From: Salticus scenicus
Lineage: Eukaryota > Arthropoda > Arachnida > Araneae > Salticidae
Reading direction: 5' to 3'
Length of the DNA: 64,000 bases
Assembly: GCA_963930645.1 (NCBI GenBank)
Contig: OZ005653.1
Span: 108,270,059 to 108,334,058 of the forward strand
The position numbers and the translations under genes are program-made. The notes beneath the pieces are model-generated. The model did no database searches. It had not been told where the DNA came from and saw only the letters and a list, made by a program, of their open reading frames with translations. Below, one piece after another: positions 37,530 to 50,923 of this stretch (its first letter is position 1; each line of letters begins with the position of its first letter).

Positions 37530-37573
37530 TTTTACGGAATGGTTGTCTCTCTGTTTTTTTTTTTTTTTTTTTT

Positions 37574-38819
37574 GTTTATATTTCCATAAATCTTTATACG
37601 TAAGAGGATCAATAATATAGTTTAACACTGTGTAATATGATACAATACAGCTGTTACCAACCTTTCTGACTTTAAGAACCTCTGAACACACAGTTTAAAA
37701 TCACACGGACCACGATATTATTAATTTAATTTACCCCGGTCTAACAACATTATTCATAAAAATTGTAAAAATGTTTTAAGAATATTACTCAGAGTAGGCC
37801 AATTTTATAAGTATGGATTAAACCTATTTAAGACAAAATACCATAAATGCTTCCCCCTCCCCACTTTTAAAGAAATATCCGTTTAAACATAATAATTATT
37901 TAATAATTATAAGAACATGAATACGTTTCTATTTCCCCCATACTATAAAAGCCGAAGACAATAAAATTTAACAACAGTGATAATAATATTATTATTTCCA
38001 TATATAAAACTGTATTTACTGAGTATAGTAATATGTTTGGTATATTTTTAGATAATTAAAATGGGACTGAAAATTATATTTTTGGTGTACAATTTAAACT
38101 TTTGAAAAATTTAAATATTTTAATATATTTAGAACGTTTCCTAGCTAAGTATCAGAAATTTAAAACAATAACTATGCATGAAACTTACAATTAAAACTTC
38201 TATTATAAAATCTTTTATTATAAAATCCATAAAAATCTAAAGTCTAATATTGAGAATATGAAAGATTCAAAACATCATGAGGTTAAAATTAGCATCACTA
38301 TACCTAGTAATAAAACAATGTGATAATTATAAAATATTGTTATTAAAAAGTAAAAGCAATATGAAGATTTTTCTGCGGAACACCAAATTTCTGTCGCAGA
38401 CCACTAGTAGCCCACGGACAACCTGTTGGCGACCACTCATCTTATACATATATATATATTTTTTTTTCACGTTTGGTTTATAATAAATGTAACAAGAAAA
38501 ATCTGAATGCAACAGATTTTTACCTGAAACGTCTTATGTACATAGATTAATCATTGATTTTGATTAAAAAAACTTTTAAATTAAAAGTTTCTTAATTAAG
38601 TACATTATTCAGCTAAGTAGCTTTTAGCGCTAGCTTTCTCTGTTTAACGTTTTATTATAATAGTTCTTAATTTTATATCATATACATATTCGTTTCGTTT
38701 TAAAAAGTTTATTTTTTATGTATATCTTAAACATAAACACAATTAAATACTCCGATACTTCTAATTCTAATTCTAAACTTAATGTTACCCAAAAGATTTA
38801 CATACGAAAATTTCTCCGC

Positions 38820-38861
<42 letters not shown>

Positions 38862-41569
38862 GGAGAAAACTGCATAATCTGCTACAAACTTTTTGCAAGC
38901 GGAAGAAAAACAGCATTTTAGTTTTTCGCGCCATTATTTTGTTATCTCGAGATTCCGACAATATGACGTTGAATCTTCAAGCATTCGAATTTTAACTCCT
39001 GCTCTTTGATTTCTGGTAAGTTCTATTTTAATTGTTTTGCATCCTTTATTGATATAAATATATGATACTTACATAATTGATTGACAAAGATCCTGTCATA
39101 AATATTCCATTCTCTTATAAACTGCTGCATAAATATTAAGTACGATAGAAATTCCTATCATGAAATATAAACTTATTTACTGTTTGTTGAGATGAAGTAC
39201 GATATAATTTTTACACAATCTTTTTTTTTTTTTTTTTTTTTTTTTTACCTACTGTATTATTTCTAAAAGTTTATAGATTTCTTTTTCTATGTTAAATCCT
39301 GTTGTTATTACTGCTTTCAAACTTACGGGATTAGTATATATAATACAAACGTGAATTTTAAAAGAAACTTCTAGAATTTTTTGCATTTTCCCATCAATTT
39401 GTTTTTTCAAGCAATGTTAAACTCATCCTTTTCCTGTGAAAGGACGTTTTTAGTTCATCGAATTTTGTCAAGAGTTAGTTTTAAATTAGCTTATTTTTGT
39501 CAGGTATACTTTATAAAATTACAGATTTTTATAGGCTTAGTTTTCAGACATGAATTTCTTCCTGGTATTATTTGTTTATTTATTTTATTTTATTTTTTAT
39601 TTTTTTTTTCAGTTATTGCTAATAAGTGTTTAATTTCATTTATTTTTTCAGAATAAAACATAAATGTTCAATTTATTACTCTTATTCAAACTACATTTAA
39701 ATAATAATTTTCTTATTTTGACTTCAGGCGTTAGTTACATTTCTATTTATTTCTCAGAAATTTTATATTAACCTACATATACCTGAAAACTTTTAATATA
39801 AATTGGCTCATTGTATGAAATAATCTGGTGTGTCACCCACACAGCTTTCTCTTACCCTGGAATTTAATGCTATAAACACAGGTTGGAGATTAAGAGGAAA
39901 CATAACGAGTACTGTTACGTAAACCTATGTTAAAACAATTCATATTAGGCTTCAGAAAAGTTTTGTGTGATAATTAGTTCGGTGTGAGGGATAATACCAA
40001 CCCCTCAACTCCCGTTTCTTAACTGCACCTATATTTATATAGAATTTACAACTGTTATTAAAATTAAAAGTACACTTAAAAATATTCAGCCAAATTTCAA
40101 AATTTCACACACATTATTCCTTGAAACTTATCAATATTGATCAAACTTTCCCAGCAACAGACTTATATTTATTTAAAAATACAACTTTTGGATCTCCTGA
40201 AATTATTCGTTTATAAGTTACTCCCAGAGACAAAAATCAAACATTAAAAAACTGGACTTCGGTAAACAGGAAACCTCAAAGCGTGTAAATATACAAAAAA
40301 CAAGCGATGAATATTTAGTTTAAAAACATACATTATTTATTCTATATATGTCTATTAGGAATTCATTTCCATTCCTGGGTAGATTTCCTCGGCATGGTAA
40401 AATATTATAGTAAAATACTTCCACTAACAATAAGAAAAAAAATGTTATCGCTTAAACATTTGCAGCCCTGTATATATTTTGAATATTATTTACAAACCAC
40501 ATAGTGCACATAATATAATCCTATAGTAATAATATACGCCACAACCTGAAATGCATTTCCATATATTTTCAGCTATTGTCGCACTATAATCTAGTTCTTT
40601 TGTGTAGCCCTGTAAATGAACAGTGAATGATTTCCCTACATGAGGCATGTTTTTATGCATATAAAAAATATATATTAATTTCATTTGGTTTAGTGCAATC
40701 TATAGATGTTAAACTCAACTTATCAGCAATTTCTCCCATAGACATAATGTATTTGAATACTCTTGAGTATCCCTGTACACGAACATTAGCTTCATCTAAA
40801 CGAAGAGCTTAGTGTAGCATCTCTATATTATACAGATTTATAATACTAAGTTTGGACTTTATGCTGATATTTGTTCTTGAGTTATGCTGATAGCAGACAG
40901 ACACACAGATAGCCAGACACACAAACCAACCGCTAAAAACATGACTTTTGGAATCAGGGACCTCAAAACGTGTTAATAAAACAAAACCTCTCTTTCAAAA
41001 TTTTGACCCCGGAACAATACTTTATCTACCTTAAAAATAATAAATTATTGAGTGAGTTTTCTCAAAATTTTTCACACTTTTCATACTTTTCAAAATTTTA
41101 AAATATTTTTCCGCATTTGTTTTCCTTGTATGTGAAGCATTTTGCGCAAAATGAAAAATATGAAATTCATCGCACAAGAATTTAATACGGTTGTTAATGA
41201 ATTATAAAGTAAAGAAATACCAGTTAGCAACTTTTCCAAACATTATGTTAAAATGCTTTGGAATTTTCATTTGTTTTCAATTATGTCAAATAGGACTGAA
41301 GTATTGCTAAAATTGGTACAAATATGTATTCGGAAATTCTTAAATTTCATTTAAAATTCTAAACATTCCTACTTATTATTATTATTATTATTATTATTCT
41401 TTTAAATTGGTCGCACTCCCTGGATAATGAATAATGGATACCACTATAAGTACCAAAATATATGCATTTGACCATATCCTTATATCGTTACAAAATCTAA
41501 AGTTCTTATTATATACAGCTCGTTTTTTTCTGTCTATTATTATTAATTATTGGTTGAAACTGAAGATGT

Positions 41570-41622
<53 letters not shown>

Positions 41623-42159
41623 GAGATTTCTGAAAAAGAAAAAATAATAATAATTAATTTGATTTTTTTATGGAATAGCGTTCTAAATAATGATCCCATC
41701 TCACCACCTCAGGAAGGATATGTCTTATCTACATCATAGATTACTAAAGAAAAAAAAAATATTGTTTTTTAGGAATAGCGTTCTAAATAATGATCCCATC
41801 TCACCACCCCAGGAAGGATATGTCTTATCAACATCATAGATTATTAAAGAAAAATAATTGAGTAATAAAAGTTTATTACTAATTAGTGAAATACTTAGCA
41901 TAAAATTAAACATTTTCGAATAATTAGAAAAACTCTAATTTTTAAAATGAGCGCTGTTTTAATATATATATGCATCTAATAAGTTATATATATATATATA
42001 ACTTATTCAATCGATTTATTTTTGTTGTTGTTGTTTTTAAATAAAACAGCTGTTAAGATAAATTTAAATTCAGTTCAGTTTGAAAAATCTGTTTGCATTA
42101 TGAATAAGGATTTTTTTTTTTTTTTTTTACTTTTACTTTTACGGAATGGTTGTCTCTGT

Positions 42160-42195
<36 letters not shown>
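37574..42195. repeat. Large tandem array, unit 2 (4622 bp)
   Basis: This copy is nearly identical to units 1 and 3. Private changes relative to both others include gctgttacc (37650), gccaatttt (37799), atgcatgaaac (38174), actaattagtg (41880) and atctaataag (41973). It shares gtcaggtatac and cttccactaac with unit 3 against unit 1. The pattern is mosaic. Confidence 0.95.
37648..38439. mobile_element. Non-autonomous hAT-type relic in unit 2
   Basis: This is the copy of the relic at 33050-33839, with one changed base in the left terminus (CAGCTGTTACC). It was duplicated with the array unit, not by transposition, because its flanks are identical too. Confidence 0.6.
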
Positions 42196-42200
<5 letters not shown>

Positions 42201-43441
42201 TTCCATAAATCTTTATACGTAAGAGGATCAATAATATAGTTTAACACTGTGTAATATGATACAATACAGCGGTTACCAACCTTTCTGACTTTAAGAACCT
42301 CTGAACTCACAGTTTAAAATCACCCCGACCACGATATTATTAATTTAATTTACCCCGGTCTAACAACATTATTCATTAAAAGTTGTAAAAATATTTTAAG
42401 AATATTACTCAGAGTAGGCCCATTTTATAAGTATGGATTAAACCTATTTAAGACAAAATACCATAAATGCTTCCCCCTCCCCACTTTTAAAGAAATATCC
42501 GTTTAAACATAATAATTATTTAATAATTATAAGAACATGAATACGTTTTGATTTCCCCCATACTATAAAAGCCAAAGACAATTAAATTTAACAACAGTGA
42601 TAATAATATTATTATTTCCATATATAAAACTGTATTTACTGAGTATAGTAATATGTTTGGTATATTTTTAGATAATTAAAATGGGACTGAAAATTATATT
42701 TTTGGTGTACAATTTAAACTTTTGAAAAATTTAAATATTTTAATAAATTTAGAACGTTTCCTAGCTAAGTATCAGAAATTTAAAACAATAACTATGCCTG
42801 AAACTTACAATTCAAACTTCTATTATAAAATCTTTTATTATAAAATCCATAAAAATCTAAAGTCTAATATTGAGAATATGAGAGATTCAAAACATCCTGA
42901 GGTTAAAATTAGCATCACTATACCTAGTAATAAAACAATGTGATAATTATAAAATATTGTTATTAAAAAGTAAAAGCAATATGAAGATTTTTCTGCGGAA
43001 CACCAAATTTCTGTCGCAGACCACTAGTAGCCCACGGACAACCTGTTGGCGACCACTCATCTTATACATATATATATATATATATTTTTCACGTTTGGTT
43101 TATAATAAATGTAACAAGAAAAATCTGAATGCAACAGATTTTTACCTGAAACGTCTTATGTACATAGATTAATCATTGATTTTGATTAAAAAAACTTTTA
43201 AATTAAAAGTTTCTTAATTAAGTACATTATTCAGCTAAGTAGCTTTTAGCGCTAGCTTTCTCTGTTTAACGTTTTATTATAATAGTTTTTAATTTTATAT
43301 CATATACATATTCGTTTCGTTTTAAAAAGTTTATTTTTTATGTATATCTTAAACATAAACACAATTAAATACTCCGATACTTCTAATTCTAATTCTAAAC
43401 TTAATGTTACCCAAAAGATTTACATACGAAATTTTCCCCGC

Positions 43442-43479
<38 letters not shown>

Positions 43480-43838
43480 GGAGAAAACTGCATAATCTGC
43501 TACAAACTTTTTGCAAGCGGAAGAAAAACAGCATTTTAGTTTTTCGCGCCATTATTTTGTTATCTCGAGATTCCGACAATATGACTTTGAATCTTCAAGC
43601 ATTCGAATTTTAACTCCTGCTCTTTGATTTCTGGTAAGTTCTATTTTAATTGTTTTGCATTCTTTTATTGATATAAATATATGATACTTACGTAATTGAT
43701 TGACAAAGATCCTGTCATAAATATTCCATTCTCTTATTAACTGTTGCATAAATATTAAGTACGATAGAATTTCCTATCATGAAATATAAACTTATTTACT
43801 GTTTGTTGAGATGAAGTACGATATAATTTTTACACAAT

Positions 43839-43874
<36 letters not shown>

Positions 43875-46741
43875 TACTGTATTATTTCTAAAAGTTTATA
43901 GATTTCTTTTTCTATGTTAAATCCTGTTGTTATTACTGCTTTCAAACTTACGGGATTAGTATATATAATACAAACGTGAATTTTAAAAGAAACTTCTAGA
44001 ATTTTTTGCATTTTCCCATCAATTTGTTTTTTCAAGCAAGGTTAAACTCATCCTTTTCCTGTGAAAGGACGTTTTAAGTTCATCGAATTTTGTCAAGAGT
44101 TAGTTTTAAATTAGCTTATTTTTGTCAGGTATACTTTATAAAATTACAGATTTTTATAGGCTTAGTTTTCAGACATGAATTTCTTCCTGGTATTATTTGT
44201 TTATTTATTTCATTTTATTTTATTTTATTTTTTTTTTTTTTCAGTTATTGCTAATAAGTGTTTAATTTCATTTATTTTTTCAGAATAAAACATAAATGTC
44301 CAATTTATTACTCTTATTCAAACTACATTTAAATCATAATTTTCTTATTTTGACTTCAGGCGTTAGTTACATTTCTATTTATTTCTCAGAAATTTTATAT
44401 TAACCTACATATACCTGAAAACTTTTAATATAAATTGGCTCATTGTATGAAATAATCTGGTGTGTCACTCACACAGCTTTCTCTTACCCTGGAATTTAAT
44501 GCTATAAACACAGGTTGGAGATTAAGAGGAAACATAACGAGTACTGTTACGTAAACCTATGTTAAAACAATTCATATTAGGCTTCAGAAAAGTTTTGTGT
44601 GATAATTAGTTCGGTGTGAGGGATAATACCAGCCCCTCAACTCCCGTTTCTTAACTGCACCTATATTTATATAGAATTTACAACTGTTATTAAAATTAAA
44701 AGTACACTTAAAAATATTCAGCCAAATTTCAAAATTTCACACACATTATTCCTTGAAACTTATCAATATTGATCAAAATTTCCCAGCAACAGAATTATAT
44801 TTATTTAAAAATACAACTTTTGGATCTCCTGAAATTATTCGTTTATAAGTTACTCCCAGAGACAAAAATCAATCATTAAAAAACTGGACTTCGGTAAACA
44901 GGAAACCTCAAAGCGTGTAAATATACAAAAAACAAGCGATGAATATTTAGTTTAAAAACATACATTATTTATTCTATATATGTCTATTAGGAATTCATTT
45001 CCATTCCTGGGTAGATTTCCTCGGCATGGTAAAATATTATAGTAAAATACTTCCACTAACAATAAGAAAAAAAATGTTATCGCTTAAACATTTGCAGCCC
45101 TGTATATATTTAAAATATTATTTACAAACCACATAGTGCACATAATATAATCCTATAGTAATAATATACGCCACAACCTGAAATGCATTTCCATATATTT
45201 TCAGCTATTGTCGTACTATAATCTAGTTCTTTTGTGTAGCCCTGTAAATGAACAGTGAATGATTTCCCTACATGAGGCATGTTTATATGCATATAAAAAA
45301 TATATATTAATTTCATTTGGTTTAGTGCAATCTATAGATGTTAAACTCAACTTATCAGCAATTTCTCCCATAGACATAATGTATTTGAATACTCTTGAGT
45401 ATCCCTGTACACGAACATTAGCTTCATCTAAACGAAGAGCTTAGTGTAGCATCTCTATATTATACAGATTTATAATACTAAGTTTGGACTTTATGCTGAT
45501 ATTTGTTCTTGAGTTATGCTGATAGCAGACAGACACACAGATAGCCAGACACACAAACCAACCGCTAAAAACATGACTTTTGGATTCAGGGGACCTCAAA
45601 ACGTGTAAATAAAACAAAACCTCTCTTTCAAAATTTTGACCCCGGAACAATACTTTCTCTACCTTAAAAATAATAAATTATTGAATGTGTTTTCTCAAAA
45701 TTTTTCACACTTTTCATACTTTTCAAAATTTTAATATATATTTCCGCATTTGTTTTCCTTGTATGTGAAGCATTTTGCGCAAAATGAAAAATATGAAATT
45801 CATCGCACAAGATTTTAATACGGTTGTTAATGAATTATAAAGTAAAGAAATACCAGTTAGCAACATTTCCAAACATTATGTTAAAATGCTTTGGAATTTT
45901 CATTTGTTTTCAATTATGTCAAATAGGACGGAAGTATTGCTAAAATTGGTACAAATATGTATTCGGAAATTCTTAAATTTCATTTAAAATTCTAAACATT
46001 CCTACTTATTATTATTATTATTATTATTATTATTTTTAATTGGTCGCACTACCTGGATAATGAATAATGGATACCACTATAAGTACCAAAATATATGCAT
46101 TTGACCATATCCTTATATCATTACAAAATCTAAAGTTCTTATTATATACAGCTCGTTTTTTTCTGTCTATTATTAATTATTATTGATTGAAACTGAAGAT
46201 GTAAAATGTTTTTTTTTTTTTAAAAAAAAGGGGGGGGGGAGATTTCTGAAAAAGAAAAAAATAATAATAATTAATTTGATTTTTTTTTATGGAATAGCGT
46301 TCTAAATAATGATCCCATCTCACCACCTCAGGAAGGATATGTCTTATCTACATCATAGATTACTAAAGAAAAAAAAAATATTGTTTTTATGGAATAGCGT
46401 TCTAAATAATGATCCCATCTCACCACCCCAGGAAGGATATGTCTTATCAACATCATAGATTATTAAAGAAAAATAAATGAGTAATAAAAGTTTATTACTA
46501 ACTAAGTGAAATACTTAGCATAAAATTAAACATTTTCGAAAAATTAGAAAAACTCTAATTTTTAAAATGAGCGCTGTTTTAATATATATATGCATCAAAT
46601 AAGTTATATATATATATATAACTTATTCAATCGATTTATTTTTGTTGTTGTTGTTTTTAAATAAAACAGCTGTTAAGATAAATTTAAATTCAGTTCAGTT
46701 TGAAAAATCTGTTTGCATTATGAATAAGGATTTTTTTTTTT
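42196..46741. repeat. Large tandem array, unit 3 (about 4545 bp)
   Basis: The last copy ends abruptly in the T-run after ttatgaataagga at 46741 and lacks the trailing minisatellite unit seen in units 1 and 2. The joint to unique sequence is therefore inside a T-tract. The short frames at 45122-45316 and their equivalents at 35881 and 40490 recur only because the DNA is repeated. Confidence 0.95.
42267..43059. mobile_element. Non-autonomous hAT-type relic in unit 3
   Basis: Third array copy of the hAT relic, with the unit-1-like left terminus CAGCGGTTACC. Confidence 0.6.
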
Positions 46742-47774
46742 TCTGAAAAAAAATTTAATTTTTTATAAATTTTGATTTTTTAAAATAATAATAATAATAA
46801 TAATAATAATACAATAATAAAAATTTTGGAACTAAACAAGGCTAGCAATTTGAAAAAAAAAATCATAACTTCGCAGTAAATTTTAGTTTAATCATGCCGT
46901 ATATGCAACATTCAGAATTAATACTTTAATTTTCCAATTTTAACATTATACTCATTTTATTTTAAAATTATAATGTATGCGTACTCAAAAAGTCCATTTT
47001 TTAAAAAGCCTGAAAGTTTGTTAATTTGGAACCCTATATTTTCTTATTAAATAAATTATAACTACATATTCAAATTTTTCTTAAACGTTTTTTCGAATTT
47101 TACTGAATATCTGCGTAAATTAACTCAAAATATAGAGTAATAATATATAACTATTTACAGTTTAGAAACATCAAGCATTAAATATTAATAATAATTAATA
47201 AAAGTATCAAAAACAATAGTATAAAGAACATGTTATCATTATTGTTATTACTGAAAATATAATGTTTAACAATTCGCCTTTATATGTTTATATAGTCTAA
47301 AAAGTTTTTTTAAAGGGTTAGTTTACTTAAAACTAAATTATCCTAACTACCCTAAATAACCAAAATTAAACGAAATTTTAAAAGTAATAAATAAATCTGA
47401 AATTATTTTCCCTAAAAGTTCTTTTTATTTAGGTAACTACTTTTCTAATATGTTGTACAAAATATATAACAATTTATTTTCGTATGTGTACATAAATCAT
47501 TGGTTCAGAATAGTCTTTTAAACAAACTAAGATATCATTTTGCCTGAATAAACATTTTGATATGATTTTGAAGGAAGGGGAAGAGACAGTTTCTTGTTAT
47601 TCCTGACAAGCAGATGTCTCTTTCTCGGCATTAAACAATTTTTACGCAATAAACTTTAATCTTTTTCCGTCGAAAATGAAGAATATATTTTTTAAATAAA
47701 TTGAACAACTAAATAACAGTGTTTATTGGGTTAAAAAGGGAAAAAAGTGATTTTTTAGCTTGTGAAATCATCTA
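46742..47774. other. AT-rich unique spacer after the array
   Basis: An (ATA)n tract lies at 46790-46820. No gene, TIR or tandem repeat is seen. Confidence 0.45.
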
Positions 47775-48009
47775 ATGAAATGTTTATGTCATATAAACAA
47801 TAAAAATTGTTTGCTAGAAGAGTGTGTTGAGTGCCCAGGTACTAAAGCTATTGCAGTAGCAACATTTGAATTGGATGAAGAAAAATATGCATTATATGCT
47901 ATGTGGGCAGGTGGGGACTTAATAAAAATGTATGTACTTTTAAGAAAATTTGATTTCAATTATTGGGTTAAAAAAAAAAAAAGAAAGAAAGAAAGAAAAA
48001 AGTTGTAGC
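47775..48009 (+). pseudogene. Cys-rich coding relic (C-LL-C-xx-CPG pattern), mobile-element related?
   Basis: The frame reads NNKNCLLEECVECPGTKAI followed by an acidic, hydrophobic stretch and ends in a KKKRKKERKK tail made by a purine repeat. The CxLxxCxxCPG arrangement resembles a Cys-rich segment I associate with transposon-linked uncharacterised arthropod proteins. That is a weak, memory-based resemblance. There is no upstream or downstream coding continuation. It abuts a SINE. Confidence 0.3.
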
Positions 48010-48019
48010 AGTGTTGGGG

Positions 48020-48215
48020 TTAAGACAAACTGAGTGCGCTTTGTTCCTAGATCTGAGGAGAGCGCCCTCACTAGGGTTTTTTATTTTTTATTTTGGAGTC
48101 CTAGACCATATTTACCCATCTAGGAAGACGAGCGCGACCTGGGATCGACCCTGGCACTTCACGTCTCCCTGCATTGAGGGTAGAACCTCTTGGCCATTTG
48201 TGGAGCGGGTTAAAA
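48020..48215 (-). repeat. tRNA-derived SINE copy
   Basis: It matches the family at 19550-19770. It has tctaggaagacgagcgcgac, a reversed box B (gggatcgaccctggcac), then cttcacgtctccctgcattg and the box-A side (gtagaacctcttggccattt). Orientation is minus like the other three copies. The frame 48011-48277 crosses it and is not a gene. Confidence 0.65.
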
Positions 48216-48428
48216 CTGGTATTTTTCATAATTATATAAGAGAAATTACTAGAAGGGTATTACTGAGGCAAAATTAATGGTAAAAGCAGATTTTGTTCTA
48301 CCAATAAATTTTGATTTTGGTGAAAATTGGTCAGTTGTTTTCAGCCAGATGTAATAAAAAATGAAATTATGAAGTTTTTCTGGTTCTTTATACATAATGT
48401 TGCGTAAATATTATATATATATATATAT

Positions 48429-48664
48429 ACAGGGAGTCCCAAAAAGGTTGAAACGCACTTTATATCTTTACCCGTTACAGATAAATGGACAATGTAAATT
48501 GAAAAAAAGTCCAAATTAAGGTAGGAAAGACGACTACTTAAAGAAAAAAATCCCTCCCATTAATTTTCAAAAATTTACATTTTTTTTAAATTTTTATACA
48601 GTCCCTTTACGCAAATTTTGTAAATTACAAAGTTTTTTTTTTCATTCAACAAGAACATTACAAG

Positions 48665-48699
<35 letters not shown>

Positions 48700-49315
48700 G
48701 TATAACTATATCTTCAAATCCAACCGAATTATGATACAGAAAAAAAAAGTGACTAATGTCATTTTTCCGTATCATTTAAAAGGCTGGCTGTTCGTTGAAA
48801 ATAAGGATCAATTACAAATTGAAAACAGAATATTTTAGATAAAAAATATGGTGTGTCAAAAAATTCTCAATAGCATTTAAATTATCCTTAGAATTTTAAA
48901 ATGTGTTTCGAATATAGCATATTGTTTAATAACGAAGTTGAAACATGCAAATGCTATGATAAATTTTATCTTTCTATAATATGTCACGAATTTACATTTC
49001 TAATTTGAAATATGGTCCCTTTAATGAGAGTTCTGTTTTCAATAAAGTTTAATTCATTCAATCTTAAAGATACAATAATTCGGTTTTTTGCAATGATTTT
49101 GTTGCGTTGAATATAAAAAATCTCTAATTGAACAGATTTGTCTAGAGGGGTCGTATAAAAATTTTAAAAATGTAATTTTTTGAAAATAAACAGGAAGATA
49201 CTTTTATTAGCATAGTTTTACTTCCTATCTAATTTTGTACACTTTTGCAACTTACATTATCCTCTCATCTCTAACAGGTAAAGAACCGTGTTTCAATGTC
49301 TTTGGGACACCCTGT
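48429..49315. mobile_element. 887-bp element with TIRs, probably Tc1/mariner-like, non-autonomous
   Basis: The left end ACAGGGAGTCCCAAAAAGGT and the reverse complement of the right end (ACAGGGTGTCCCAAAGACAT) agree. The similarity continues with TTGAAAC, then TTACC-GTTA words, over about 50 bp. Both ends lie in TATATA sequence, consistent with TA target use. The interior includes a 38-base A-run and no transposase frame. Confidence 0.65.
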
Positions 49316-49765
49316 ATATATATATATCCTTTATTCCAGGTGCTTAATGAATATCAATCAACCCAATCATGGAAAATAAACAAAGAAAAAAATTATTTAA
49401 ATGATGAAGCTATGCCCCACGTGCTGTAATTGTTGATGAATAACATATCGAAGATATGTAAATAAATGTCAGATAAACTTTTTAATAAATGTATTTAAGT
49501 TCGTATAAAAATTAAAAAATTTTAATTACAGTTTTCCCGTGGTTTTACTGTAATTATGTTCCATATTAATATTTTGGATAATTACGTTTTAGCTTCTTCG
49601 TTTTACATCTCGTTTAGCTTTTTCGTTTAACATCTAAATGCAAGAATAGTATAAATAAAATGTTGAAACTTAATCAGCACTTAGAAAAAAAAAAAAAAAA
49701 AGAAAGAATAGAAAATGGGAAATGGGCTTTTGATTAATGTTTTTTAGAAATTAACTCATAAATTT

Positions 49766-49806
<41 letters not shown>

Positions 49807-49918
49807 TTTCCAACATATATGGTAAATAAGTTGAAAATTTTCATTGAAATACATTCAATATTATTTTTATTCTGCCTATTTATTGGTTCTGAATTTTTAC
49901 TACATATATTCAGATTAA

Positions 49919-49955
<37 letters not shown>

Positions 49956-50749
49956 AAAACCTTTTCAAACATTGAATATATAAAAACAAGAAACATTGAA
50001 AAAGATAAAACAGAAAAATTCAAAAAGAGGTTGCTACTATCAAACATCCATAAATTGAAACATGCAAATTCATTACGTTTTCAAGGGTGTAGAATGAATG
50101 TTGCATGTAAAGTAGGTGTTATTTCTGTCTTGGTGTATGCAAATTGCTAAATATTTACAACAAGCTACACCCTATAACACCACCAAAAAAGAGAAAATTA
50201 AAACTGAAAAGATATGTGAAAACCATATGAAAATCAAACATTTTGATTCATGCAGCATGTTCAATATTATTAATGGAAATACTAATAAAAACAGTTAAAT
50301 GAAATACTATTAATAATTAATAAAACTAAAGTATAACATACACTACACATGAAAAACTTGTATAAGTAGCTGCACCCTTGCACGTAAAACCAGAACACGA
50401 GACATACATGTGGCTGTATACAGTTAGATTCACAGTTAATTTTGGAATCGTATTAAATAACTGAACGATTAATTTATTTTTGAATTTGTATTAATCAACT
50501 GAACGATAAAATTGAGTATATATATAGATATTATATAATTAATGAATAGTTTTTTCCCCTGTTATTTCAAAATTTATGAATTTCTGCCAAAAGGGAAACG
50601 AAATCAGCAATGACTGCTAATGAAAGGCCATTATACTATAAACAGAATTTTACCTTTTTTCCTATCAATTATTGTAAACATATACATAATTTCTTTTACT
50701 GTAGTTTTAAACAGAAAGCTAGTTATAAATTACAATATTTATTTTTTCA

Positions 50750-50782
<33 letters not shown>

Positions 50783-50919
50783 TGTTATTTTATTATTATT
50801 TTTATTTATTTTGTTTGAAAATAGATATAGAGAAAAGTGATTTAGATTATGTTATTATACCTCTTTATCTTAAGTCACTTTCCAAACTACCATTCCTTAA
50901 GAGATCTTTCATCTTTATT
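49316..50919. other. AT-rich spacer with (TA)n runs
   Basis: (TA)n runs lie at 49769-49803 and 49923-49954, and an (ATT)n tract at 50750-50780. The frames at 49953-50298 and 50610-50940 have no recognised domain; the latter is largely ATT translation. Confidence 0.45.
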
Positions 50920-50923
50920 TTAA

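Larger units (their letters stand above)
32976..37573. repeat. Large tandem array, unit 1 (4598 bp)
   Basis: This is the first of three head-to-tail copies. The anchor cgtaagaggatcaataatat lies at 33001, 37599 and 42218, giving periods of 4598 and 4619. In order each unit has: a hAT relic, a donor-like site (ctg|gtaagttc, here at 34413), tttttttcag acceptor-like tracts (35002), dispersed repeat pieces near 35600 and 36260, an (ATT)n tract, an A-run followed by G-run (36969-37001), a duplicated 92-bp block, an AT palindrome near 37360 and a terminal T-tract with one minisatellite unit. No coding frame is credible. Confidence 0.95.

Noticed and set aside
33503..45444. Recurrent short frames (for example at 33503, 36018, 40627, 42722, 45259) conserved in three copies
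   Set aside because: Conservation reflects recent DNA duplication, since non-coding parts are equally conserved.
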